DNA of 27,348 nucleotides. Origin: Bacteroidota bacterium. Its GTDB lineage: Bacteria > Bacteroidota > Ignavibacteria > Ignavibacteriales > Ignavibacteriaceae. The position numbers and the translations under genes are program-made. Numbering within the stretch: position 1 is the first letter of the stretch; the number at the start of each line of letters is the position of its first letter. The stretch is from NCBI GenBank assembly GCA_021796135.1, contig JAJYOQ010000008.1, forward strand, positions 1 to 27,348. The letters are read 5' to 3'. A model generated the notes under the pieces. It was not told where the DNA came from and searched no databases. It was given only the letters and a program-made list of their open reading frames with translations. Positions 1 to 6,711 of this stretch are shown one piece after another.

Positions 1-56
1 ATAATTAATCCCGCCTTGACTAATATAAATAATCAATAATGCACTAAATATAATTT

Positions 57-83
57 CTGATTAAAGATCAGTTAGTTTTTTTT
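57..83 (+). terminator. Weak hairpin plus T-run, possible terminator of an upstream gene
   Basis: A 5-bp AT-rich stem (CTGAT at 57-61, ATCAG at 67-71) is followed within a few bases by a run of eight T (76-83). The stem is short and has low GC, and no upstream gene is visible, so this is only a possible terminator. The T-run also overlaps the first unit of the direct-repeat operator described separately. Confidence 0.2.
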
Positions 84-119
84 AAGGAAATTTTAAGATT
101 CTTCTTAGCTCTATTTAAT
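80..119 (+). promoter_or_regulatory. 11-bp-period direct repeats, probable OmpR-family regulator binding site
   Basis: TTTTAAG at 80-86 and again at 91-97 are separated by four bases. Degenerate copies follow on the same 11-bp period at 102-108 (TTCTTAG) and 113-119 (ATTTAAT). Head-to-tail 7-mers with a 4-bp spacer are the classic layout for PhoB/OmpR-type response regulators, and such a gene lies 0.6 kb downstream in the same operon. A possible -10 (TATATT, 128-133) follows. The same array occurs at 2763-2791 before the rubrerythrin gene. Binding by the product of 687-1355 is inferred from layout and sharing. Confidence 0.6.
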
Positions 120-161
120 CTTTGATTTATATTTTTAGAAATAAAAATTAAGGAGAATAAA

Positions 162-668
162 ATGTTTGACACTTCACATATCCATCCTATGATCGTGCAC
201 TTTCCTATTGCTTTGTTAATATTCGGTTTCCTGGCAGATTTAATAAACGTTATATTTAAGAAAGATTTTTTTGGGAAAGCAGGATTATATTTACTAATTT
301 TCGGAACACTGGGAGTAATAGCCGCATACATCAGCGGGAATATTGCCGGAGACGGACTAACCGAAGCAGGTCCGCTTAAAAACGCTATCGAATCTCATCA
401 AGATGCGGCATTGATTTCGCTTTGGATTATGGCAATAACTTCTGTCCTAAGAATCGGTTTTATAATGATCAGAAAATATGAAGGTGCTTTTAAATGGGCA
501 GTATTGATATTATTTTTCATCGGCGTTGTCTCAATTGCAAGAACAGGATATTTCGGCGGGGAGCTTGTGTTTAAGCATGCAGCCGGAGTTCAATTTAATT
601 TGGGAAATTCACTAAATTCTATTGAGCTTGAAAATAATTCCGCTTCAACGGAAAATAAAACAGATTAA
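162..668 (+). CDS. DUF2231 family membrane protein
   Basis: This 168-residue integral membrane protein has about four hydrophobic segments. It starts with the motif HPMIVHFPIALLIFGF (residues 8-23), which is diagnostic of the DUF2231 family. Conserved histidines (HIHPMIVHF near the start, one at about residue 80 in ESHQD, and one in the last helix region) recall redox or haem-linked membrane proteins, but the family has no established biochemical role. The start is set by AAGGAG at 150-155, six bases before ATG. The C-terminal 20 residues are polar and probably cytoplasmic or periplasmic tail. The gene is first in a likely operon: the response regulator begins 18 bases after its stop. The repeat operator at 80-119 suggests control by that regulator. 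Confidence 0.8.
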   Translation: MFDTSHIHPMIVHFPIALLIFGFLADLINVIFKKDFFGKAGLYLLIFGTLGVIAAYISGNIAGDGLTEAGPLKNAIESHQDAALISLWIMAITSVLRIGFIMIRKYEGAFKWAVLILFFIGVVSIARTGYFGGELVFKHAAGVQFNLGNSLNSIELENNSASTENKTD

Positions 669-670
669 AC

Positions 671-684
671 AATGAATATTCATT
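671..684. promoter_or_regulatory. Perfect 14-bp palindrome before the response regulator start
   Basis: AATGAATATTCATT is a perfect palindrome. It fills the 18-base gap between the DUF2231 stop and the response regulator ATG at 687, exactly where a ribosome binding site would be expected; none is seen. It could form a small stem that limits translation or be a protein site. AT-rich palindromes also arise by chance. Confidence 0.25.
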
Positions 685-686
685 AA

Positions 687-1355
687 ATGAGAATTCTAAT
701 AGTAGAAGACGAAAAGGGAATTTCAAATTTTCTAAAAGATGGTTTGGAAGAAGAATCCTTTGCGGTTGATTTAGCTCCCGATGGTAATAAAGGACTTGAG
801 CTTAGTACCGTAAACGATTATGATTTAATCTTGCTCGATTGGATGATTCCCGGAATCAGCGGGATTGAAGTATGCCGTCAAATCAGAAAATCAAATCCAT
901 TTATACCAATTATTTTTTTAACTGCAAAGGATGCTGTATCTGATATTGTATTTGGACTCGAAGCCGGTGCAAATGATTATATTAAAAAACCATTTAAGTT
1001 TGAAGAATTACTAGCTAGAATTAGAGTTCAACTTAGAACAAAAGAGGGAGAACAAAATATATTGAAATTGGGTAAAGTAGAAATGAACCTGGAAACCCAC
1101 CTGGTATCTTTGGACTTAAAAGAAGTTTCTTTAACGCAGAAAGAATTCTCTTTGCTTGAGTACCTTATTAGAAATAAAGGTAAAGTTTGCACTCGAACCA
1201 GAATTATTGAGCATGTTTGGGATATGCATTTTGATTCCGACACATCAGTTATTGATGTGTATATTAATTTTCTCCGAAAAAAATTAGATGACGGAAGCGG
1301 AAAAAGTTTTATTCATACAATCAGAGGAGTTGGTTATGTGGCACGAGAGGAATAA
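687..1355 (+). CDS. OmpR-family response regulator
   Basis: This 222-residue two-component transcription factor has an N-terminal receiver domain (about 1-115). The acidic pocket is at E7/D8, the phospho-acceptor is D51 (LILLDWMIPG), the switch Thr is T79 (FLTA) and the conserved lysine is K101 followed by P102. The C-terminal winged helix (about 125-222) contains LTQKEFSLLEYL and ends in HTIRGVGYVA, as in CusR/PhoP-type regulators. Its stop codon overlaps the kinase start (TAATG at 1353-1357), so the pair is translationally coupled and almost certainly cognate. It probably binds the 11-bp repeats at 80-119 and 2763-2791, giving autoregulation and control of the rubrerythrin. The stimulus is not evident; a metal or redox signal is plausible from the neighbours only. 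Confidence 0.92.
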   Translation: MRILIVEDEKGISNFLKDGLEEESFAVDLAPDGNKGLELSTVNDYDLILLDWMIPGISGIEVCRQIRKSNPFIPIIFLTAKDAVSDIVFGLEAGANDYIKKPFKFEELLARIRVQLRTKEGEQNILKLGKVEMNLETHLVSLDLKEVSLTQKEFSLLEYLIRNKGKVCTRTRIIEHVWDMHFDSDTSVIDVYINFLRKKLDDGSGKSFIHTIRGVGYVAREE

Positions 1356-2734
1356 TGCAGCTTAATCTGCGGAACCGGATCACAATCTATTATTTGACCG
1401 CAACAGGTGTTTTGATAGCTATACTGTTTTTTATTATATACTTTTCTGTCCGAGAAACTGCGTACCGGCATATGGATGAAGATCTTGACGCCGAATCAAA
1501 TGAAGTAGAAAGAAACCTCGTAGTATTAAACGACCAATTTATTATTGCAAATACTTTTGAATGGAATGAGAGGGAGCACGGACGGATAGAAGTCAACCCA
1601 ATTTTTATTCAAATTGTAGATGCCAAGGGACAACTAGTTAAGAGAACTGGTAATTTATTGAACGGCAAATTGAACTTTAACCCGAATTTTAAACAGCAGA
1701 CTTATTTTAATTCCTCACTTTCCGGATCGGCTATTAGGCAGGTCCAGATTCCCATTAAAAATCCGACGGGAACTACATTAGGATATATCTCAGTCGCAAT
1801 GCCTTTGGAAGAATCTGCTATAGTTCTTCTTAATTTATTTATTATACTGTTGACAACATACTGGTCGGTACTTTTCGTATTATTTTATATTACCAGGTTT
1901 ATAGCCGGAAAGAGCATTTCACCAATTAATAAAGTAATTGTAACGGCAGAAAGAATAACCAGAGAAAATCTTGACGAAAGGATTGAATTGCCGATCCACA
2001 AAGATGAAATTTATAAATTAACCTTGACCATTAATCAACTTTTAGACCGGTTAGAAGATGCCGTACTTCGCGAAAAACAATTTACCTCAGATGCCTCTCA
2101 TGAATTACGTACTCCACTGTCAATTATAAAAGGAACATTAGAAGTTTTGATTAGAAAACCCCGTGCGGTTGAGCAATATGAGAATAAAATCAATTATTGT
2201 ATAAGCGAAGTAGATCGCATGACTGCTATTATTGATCAACTTCTGATTCTTGCCCGATATGAAAGCGGGAAAGTAACAACTTTAATAAAGGAGATAAACT
2301 TAATTGAAGTTTTAAATCCTGTACTGGAAAGACTGAACCCATTAATCGAAGAGAAAAAAATCTTAATAAATTATAATCAGACTGAAGCTGTTTCAGTCTT
2401 AGCAGATTATTCAATGCTAGAAATAATATTGGAAAATCTTATCTCAAATTCAGTTAAATATTCTTCTGAGGGTAAACAAATTGATATAATAATCATGCGA
2501 ATGAATGATAAAGTTGCATTAGAGATAAAGGATTACGGGATGGGGATTCATCAGGAACATATCGATAAGATTTTCGACAGGTTTTATAGAGCCGATAGCT
2601 CAAGAAATTCCGAAATAACCGGTAATGGTCTTGGACTAGCCATAGTTAAAAGATTGGCTGACTTACAAAATTTATCAATTAACGTAAAAAGTAAACCATC
2701 CGAAGGAACTTCATTTCAGATTATTTTTCCGTAA
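1355..2734 (+). CDS. Membrane sensor histidine kinase (cognate to 687-1355)
   Basis: A 459-residue kinase. The first membrane segment is about residues 12-31, a periplasmic sensor of about 120 residues follows, and the second membrane segment is about 157-182. A HAMP linker spans about 183-237 (contains SISPINKVI). The HisKA domain has phospho-acceptor H249 in SDASHELRTPL. The ATPase domain has an N box at NLISNSVKYS (N361), a G1 box at DYGMGI, an F box at FDRFYRAD and a G2 box at GNGLGLAIVK. All catalytic boxes are intact. The domain order and length match CusS/HssS-type kinases that sense periplasmic or envelope conditions. It starts at an ATG that overlaps the response regulator stop by one base. 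The periplasmic region has no family I can name. Confidence 0.92.
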   Translation: MQLNLRNRITIYYLTATGVLIAILFFIIYFSVRETAYRHMDEDLDAESNEVERNLVVLNDQFIIANTFEWNEREHGRIEVNPIFIQIVDAKGQLVKRTGNLLNGKLNFNPNFKQQTYFNSSLSGSAIRQVQIPIKNPTGTTLGYISVAMPLEESAIVLLNLFIILLTTYWSVLFVLFYITRFIAGKSISPINKVIVTAERITRENLDERIELPIHKDEIYKLTLTINQLLDRLEDAVLREKQFTSDASHELRTPLSIIKGTLEVLIRKPRAVEQYENKINYCISEVDRMTAIIDQLLILARYESGKVTTLIKEINLIEVLNPVLERLNPLIEEKKILINYNQTEAVSVLADYSMLEIILENLISNSVKYSSEGKQIDIIIMRMNDKVALEIKDYGMGIHQEHIDKIFDRFYRADSSRNSEITGNGLGLAIVKRLADLQNLSINVKSKPSEGTSFQIIFP

Positions 2735-2762
2735 ATAATTCTTCTTAAATCCTTGACAATAA

Positions 2763-2791
2763 TTTTAAGCAATTTTTAAGAAATCTTTAAC
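2763..2791 (+). promoter_or_regulatory. Second copy of the 11-bp-period direct repeats, before rubrerythrin
   Basis: TTTTAAG at 2763-2769 and 2774-2780 is followed on the same 11-bp period by CTTTAAC at 2785-2791. Sequence, spacer length and order match the array at 80-119. A candidate -10 (TATTTT, 2813-2818) lies at a similar distance from the repeats as in the first array. The leaders of the two first genes are also alike (AGGAGAATAAA before both ATGs). This suggests that the adjacent OmpR-family regulator controls both units. Confidence 0.6.
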
Positions 2792-2859
2792 TGTTGCTTT
2801 AGAAAGGCTGTTTATTTTAACTGTGTAAAAATTATTTATAAATTCATAGGAGAATAAAA

Positions 2860-3489
2860 ATGAAATTCAAAACATTTATTTCAAGCCTGATAACGATTTT
2901 TTTAATCTCGCAATTTAATTTTGGTGCGGGTAAATTATCAAACTCAGCAACAATTCAAAACATAAAAGCAGCAATTACGGGAGAGACAACTGCAAGCGCT
3001 AAATATGCGGCATATTCAAAAAAAGCAAAAAAAGAAGGATTAACAAAAATTGCTTTGCTGTTTGAAGCAGCATCTAAATCTGAGAATATACATGCAAACA
3101 ATCACCGTGCTGTATTAGAGCAGCTTGGAGAAAAAATGGATAAAGTTATCCCTAAGTTTGAAGTAAAATCAACCAAAGAAAATTTGGAAGACGCAGTTAA
3201 AGGAGAATCTTACGAAGTGGCTACAATGTATCCGGATTTTATAAAAGCTGCAAATGATGAAGGAGTAAATATCGCTATGATTTCTTTCAATTATGCATTC
3301 CAAACTGAAAAGAAACACAAGGCAATGTACGAAAATGCACTTGAAAAATTTAATTCGGGAAAAGAGAATGAACTATCAAGCTTATATATGGTTTGCCCAA
3401 CTTGCGGAAATACTTACGATTCACAGGCTCCTAAGAGATGCGGTATATCAATGACGCCTAGAGAAAGGTTCTTAACCTTTAAAATATAA
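2860..3489 (+). CDS. Exported rubrerythrin-family diiron protein
   Basis: This 209-residue rubrerythrin has an N-terminal signal peptide of about 23-24 residues, which is unusual because most rubrerythrins are cytoplasmic. The ferritin-like four-helix domain carries the expected diiron ligands: E42, E75 with H78 (ENIH), E116 and E119 (GESYE), and E150 with H153 (EKKH). Such enzymes reduce hydrogen peroxide. The C-terminal rubredoxin-like knuckle has C179 and C182 (CPTCG) and C194, but the position of the fourth cysteine reads Ser in RCGISMTPRERF, so a normal FeS4 centre cannot form from these residues alone. AGGAG at 2848-2852 sets the start. It lies after the two-component genes and has its own operator-like repeats and a strong downstream terminator. 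Confidence 0.85.
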   Translation: MKFKTFISSLITIFLISQFNFGAGKLSNSATIQNIKAAITGETTASAKYAAYSKKAKKEGLTKIALLFEAASKSENIHANNHRAVLEQLGEKMDKVIPKFEVKSTKENLEDAVKGESYEVATMYPDFIKAANDEGVNIAMISFNYAFQTEKKHKAMYENALEKFNSGKENELSSLYMVCPTCGNTYDSQAPKRCGISMTPRERFLTFKI

Positions 3490-3511
3490 ATATTTATAGA
3501 AAAATTTAATT

Positions 3512-3543
3512 ATCCGCTTATCATTGTTCATTGATAAGCGGAT
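3512..3543 (+). terminator. Intrinsic terminator after rubrerythrin
   Basis: A perfect 12-bp stem (ATCCGCTTATCA at 3512-3523, TGATAAGCGGAT at 3532-3543) with an 8-base loop is followed by TTTTATGTTT. It lies 22 bases past the rubrerythrin stop. Confidence 0.85.
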
Positions 3544-3687
3544 TTTATGTTTAATATGCTAATTATTCCCTAATTTGATAACTATATTTTATAAAATTTT
3601 TTGCAGTTTAATAATCAATTTTCTAAGTTAGAGTGAGAGTTTATTTGTATTATTATCCGATCTAAAAAAATAGCTTATAATAGATGA

Positions 3688-5163
3688 ATGAATAGGGAAA
3701 CAATCAATTCTGTACCCATACCAATTATAATCCTTCAGGATCATAAACTTGTTCTTGTTAATAAAGAAGCGATGAAGCTATTCGGAGCACAACGCGAGGA
3801 TGAGCTAATCGGGACATTATTATTGGACAGGATTCATTCTGACTTTAAAGATTTTGCTGAAAGCAGGATTAAAAGCTTAATTGACGATGGCAACCAAGTC
3901 CCGTTTATTGAAGAAGATTTTCTGCATTTAAACGGATCCGTTATCAATGCGGAGGTCTCTGCAAGTTCCGTATCCTACCTTGACAAACCGGCAATCCTTA
4001 TTGTAATCAAAGATATTAATAAACAAAATCAAATTGAACAAAAAAGAATTCAAAACTATTCCTTGTTAAGAGCAACTTTAGAATCTACTGCCGACGGTAT
4101 CGTTGTAACCGATAATTCAGGAAGAATTACAGATTTCAATAAAAAGTTTACGGATATATGGCGAATTCCGGATGTTACTCTTTCAAAACCTATTGATAAA
4201 CAAACTTCAGGTCATATTTTAGACCAAATCATTAATCCCAAAAAATTTCTTTTAAAAGCCGATAAGATTAGACTGCACCCCGAAGAGGAAAGTTTTGATG
4301 TCCTTGAATTTAAGGACGGAAGATTTTTTGAAAGGTATTCACGACCGCAATTACTTGACGGGAAACCAATAGGCAGGGTTTGGAGCTACAGAGATATTAC
4401 TGAACGCAAACTTGCAGAGATTGAACAAATTCGAACGGAAAAACAACTCAGTAAATATTCTGAAGAACTTAAAACCTCTAACGCAACCAAAGATAAATTC
4501 TTTTCAATTATTGCACATGATTTGCGCAGCCCTTTTCAAGGTATGCTTGGACTTTCAGAGGTTATCGTAAATGATTTTGAGACCTTGTCAAAAGAAGAAT
4601 TGAAATATTTTTTTAATATGATTCGTAATTCCCTGTCGAAACAATTTGAATTATTAAGCGATTTGCTTGAATGGTCTAGACTTCAAACCGGCAGCTTTAT
4701 CTTGAATAATGAAGTTATCTCATTGTTTCAGGAAGTCGATAATGCAATTGATCCTTTGGTTTTACTAGCAGAACAAAAAAAGATTAAGTTAGAAAATCTT
4801 ATAGATAAAAAAGTCAGAATACTTATTGATAAACAATTGATTAAAATGATTATTCATAATTTAGTTTCAAACAGTATTAAGTTCACAAAGGAAAACGGTT
4901 TTATTAAAATCACTGCTGAAGAAAAGGAAAACTTTATTGAAATATCTGTGACTGATACAGGTATCGGTATTCCTGAAGAAGCTATTCAAAGATTATTCAA
5001 AATTGACGACCATTATTCTACCGACGGAACTAACCATGAGCACGGAACCGGCTTAGGATTAATTCTTTGTAAAGACTTCGCAGAAAAAGCCGGAGGGCAA
5101 ATTTGGGCAGAAAGCCAGGTCGGTAAAGGAAGCACATTTACTTTTTCACTCCCAATTCAATAA
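3688..5163 (+). CDS. Soluble PAS-PAS sensor histidine kinase
   Basis: A 491-residue kinase with no membrane segment, so it senses a cytoplasmic signal. PAS 1 covers about 4-112 and PAS 2 about 125-240, ending in the typical exit motif YRDITERKLAE. A coiled linker leads to HisKA with H277 in FFSIIAHDLRSPF. The ATPase domain has an N box at NLVSNSIKFT (N391), a G1 box at DTGIGI and a G2 box at HGTGLGLILCK. There is no receiver domain and no adjacent response regulator, so its partner is elsewhere. The ATG at 3688 directly follows an in-frame TGA (3685-3687) and is therefore the earliest possible start; no ribosome binding site precedes it. The PAS ligand cannot be read from sequence. Confidence 0.9.
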   Translation: MNRETINSVPIPIIILQDHKLVLVNKEAMKLFGAQREDELIGTLLLDRIHSDFKDFAESRIKSLIDDGNQVPFIEEDFLHLNGSVINAEVSASSVSYLDKPAILIVIKDINKQNQIEQKRIQNYSLLRATLESTADGIVVTDNSGRITDFNKKFTDIWRIPDVTLSKPIDKQTSGHILDQIINPKKFLLKADKIRLHPEEESFDVLEFKDGRFFERYSRPQLLDGKPIGRVWSYRDITERKLAEIEQIRTEKQLSKYSEELKTSNATKDKFFSIIAHDLRSPFQGMLGLSEVIVNDFETLSKEELKYFFNMIRNSLSKQFELLSDLLEWSRLQTGSFILNNEVISLFQEVDNAIDPLVLLAEQKKIKLENLIDKKVRILIDKQLIKMIIHNLVSNSIKFTKENGFIKITAEEKENFIEISVTDTGIGIPEEAIQRLFKIDDHYSTDGTNHEHGTGLGLILCKDFAEKAGGQIWAESQVGKGSTFTFSLPIQ

Positions 5164-5287
5164 TAATTTAATTACTTATTTCTACTTTTCATGGGCACTG
5201 AAAACAATGTATCGTATAATATCTGTTGCCAATAACCTTTAATGATACTAAATTAATACAGCTTTTAAAGAATTTTAAGGAGTATTG

Positions 5288-6679
5288 ATGTTTAACTCAA
5301 AAATTTATGTTGATCGAAGAAATTCTCTTAGTAAAGCCGTTTCTTCCGGAGTAATTCTTTTTTTAGGAAATGATGAAAGTCCGATGAATTATGCGGACAA
5401 TACTTATCCTTACAGGCAAGATAGTACCTTCTTATATTTTTTCGGTTTGGATTTGCCGGGTTTAACAGGAATTATTGATATTGATGAAAACAAAGAATTT
5501 ATTTTTGGTGATGATATCAGTCTTGGTGATATTGTATGGATGGGTCCTCAAAAAACTATCGCAGAACAAAGTAGAGGAGCCGGCATAAAAAGAACCGGCA
5601 GCTTAAACGATCTTGTTTCCTACTTAAATAAAGTAGTTGCTCAAGGAAGAAAAGTTCACTTTATTCCGCAATACCGATCCGATAATTTTCAAAAAATAGA
5701 GAAATTTCTGGGGATTAAAGCATCGGCTGTTAATAATTACACATCTATGCCTCTCACAAAAGCGGTTATTGCACTCCGTTCTATAAAATCAAAAGATGAA
5801 TTAGACGAAATTGAAAAAGCAATTAAAGTATCCTACGAAATTCATACTGCTGCAATGAAAATTTCCCGTCCCGGACTGGTAGAAAGAGAAGTTTACGGAA
5901 TACTTTCCGGAATAGCCGATTCGCTTGGCAACGGTGCTTCTTTCCCTTCAATATTTTCGGTGCACGGAGAAACTCTCCACAACCATCATTACAGAAACAT
6001 AATGAAAGACGGAGATTTAATTGTGCACGATTCGGGCGTTTCTTCCCAAATGCATTATGCTAGCGATATTACGAGAACTTTCCCGGTTAACGGAAAATTT
6101 TCACAAAAGCAGAAAGAAGTTTATCAGATAGTATTGAAAGCACAAATGACTGCAATTAGTGCCATGAATCCCGGCACAAACTTTAAGAATGTTCATTTAA
6201 AAGCAGCTAAGGCAATTGCGAGCGGATTAAAAGATCTGGGTTTGATGAAAGGCAGCGTTGACGAAGCCGTCAATGCAGGCGCTCATGCCATGTTCTTTCC
6301 TCACGGACTTGGTCACATGCTTGGGCTGGATGTCCACGATATGGAAAACTTTGGAGAAGGTAATGTAGGTTACGATAATAAATCCGAAAGAAGCACACAA
6401 TTCGGTTTAAGTTATTTGCGCCTGGCAAAACCCCTGAAACCGGGATACATTGTTACTATTGAACCCGGAATTTATTTTATCCCTGAACTAATCAGTAAGT
6501 GGGAAACAGAAAAGAAATTCAGACAATTTATTAATTACAATAAAGTAAAAAGTTATATAGGATTCGGAGGAATACGGATCGAAGATGATATAGCAGTTCT
6601 AAACAACGGACACAGAGTTTTGGGTAAACCAATTCCAAAAACTGTATCCGAAGTTGAGAATATATGTAACCGGCAATAG
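5288..6679 (+). CDS. pepP: Xaa-Pro aminopeptidase (M24B, PepP-like)
   Basis: This 463-residue metallopeptidase removes an N-terminal residue that precedes proline. It has an N-terminal creatinase-like domain (about 1-150, with the PYRQDSTFLYFFG signature) and a C-terminal pita-bread M24 domain (about 165-455). The five metal ligands are present: D248 (HDSG), D260 (SDITRTF), H343 (HGLGHMLGLDVHD), E392 (TIEPGIYF) and E432 (GGIRIEDD). A supporting catalytic His is likely at 339. The length matches the family. ATG at 5288 is chosen because AAGGAG (5277-5282) lies five bases upstream; an in-frame TTG at 5285 would be only two bases from it. No signal peptide is present. The gene is monocistronic and ends in a hairpin shared with the convergent gene. 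Confidence 0.9.
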   Translation: MFNSKIYVDRRNSLSKAVSSGVILFLGNDESPMNYADNTYPYRQDSTFLYFFGLDLPGLTGIIDIDENKEFIFGDDISLGDIVWMGPQKTIAEQSRGAGIKRTGSLNDLVSYLNKVVAQGRKVHFIPQYRSDNFQKIEKFLGIKASAVNNYTSMPLTKAVIALRSIKSKDELDEIEKAIKVSYEIHTAAMKISRPGLVEREVYGILSGIADSLGNGASFPSIFSVHGETLHNHHYRNIMKDGDLIVHDSGVSSQMHYASDITRTFPVNGKFSQKQKEVYQIVLKAQMTAISAMNPGTNFKNVHLKAAKAIASGLKDLGLMKGSVDEAVNAGAHAMFFPHGLGHMLGLDVHDMENFGEGNVGYDNKSERSTQFGLSYLRLAKPLKPGYIVTIEPGIYFIPELISKWETEKKFRQFINYNKVKSYIGFGGIRIEDDIAVLNNGHRVLGKPIPKTVSEVENICNRQ

Positions 6680-6707
6680 ATCATTTATTGAATCACTATT
6701 GCCGGTT
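6668..6707. terminator. Bidirectional terminator between convergent genes
   Basis: A perfect 12-bp stem (AACCGGCAATAG at 6668-6679, CTATTGCCGGTT at 6696-6707) has a 16-base loop. The left arm contains the TAG stop of the aminopeptidase gene; the convergent gene ends at 6712. AT-rich sequence flanks both sides, so it may act in both directions. Confidence 0.75.
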
Positions 6708-6711
6708 CAAA

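Noticed and set aside
5186..5204. TTTTCA/TGAAAA hairpin after the PAS kinase as a terminator
   Set aside because: Only a 6-bp AT-rich stem without a T-run; it is likely to be chance.
5262..5281. TTTTAAA/TTTTAAG pair before the aminopeptidase, similar to the operator repeats
   Set aside because: The period is 10, not 11, there is no third unit, and the second copy is part of the ribosome binding site.
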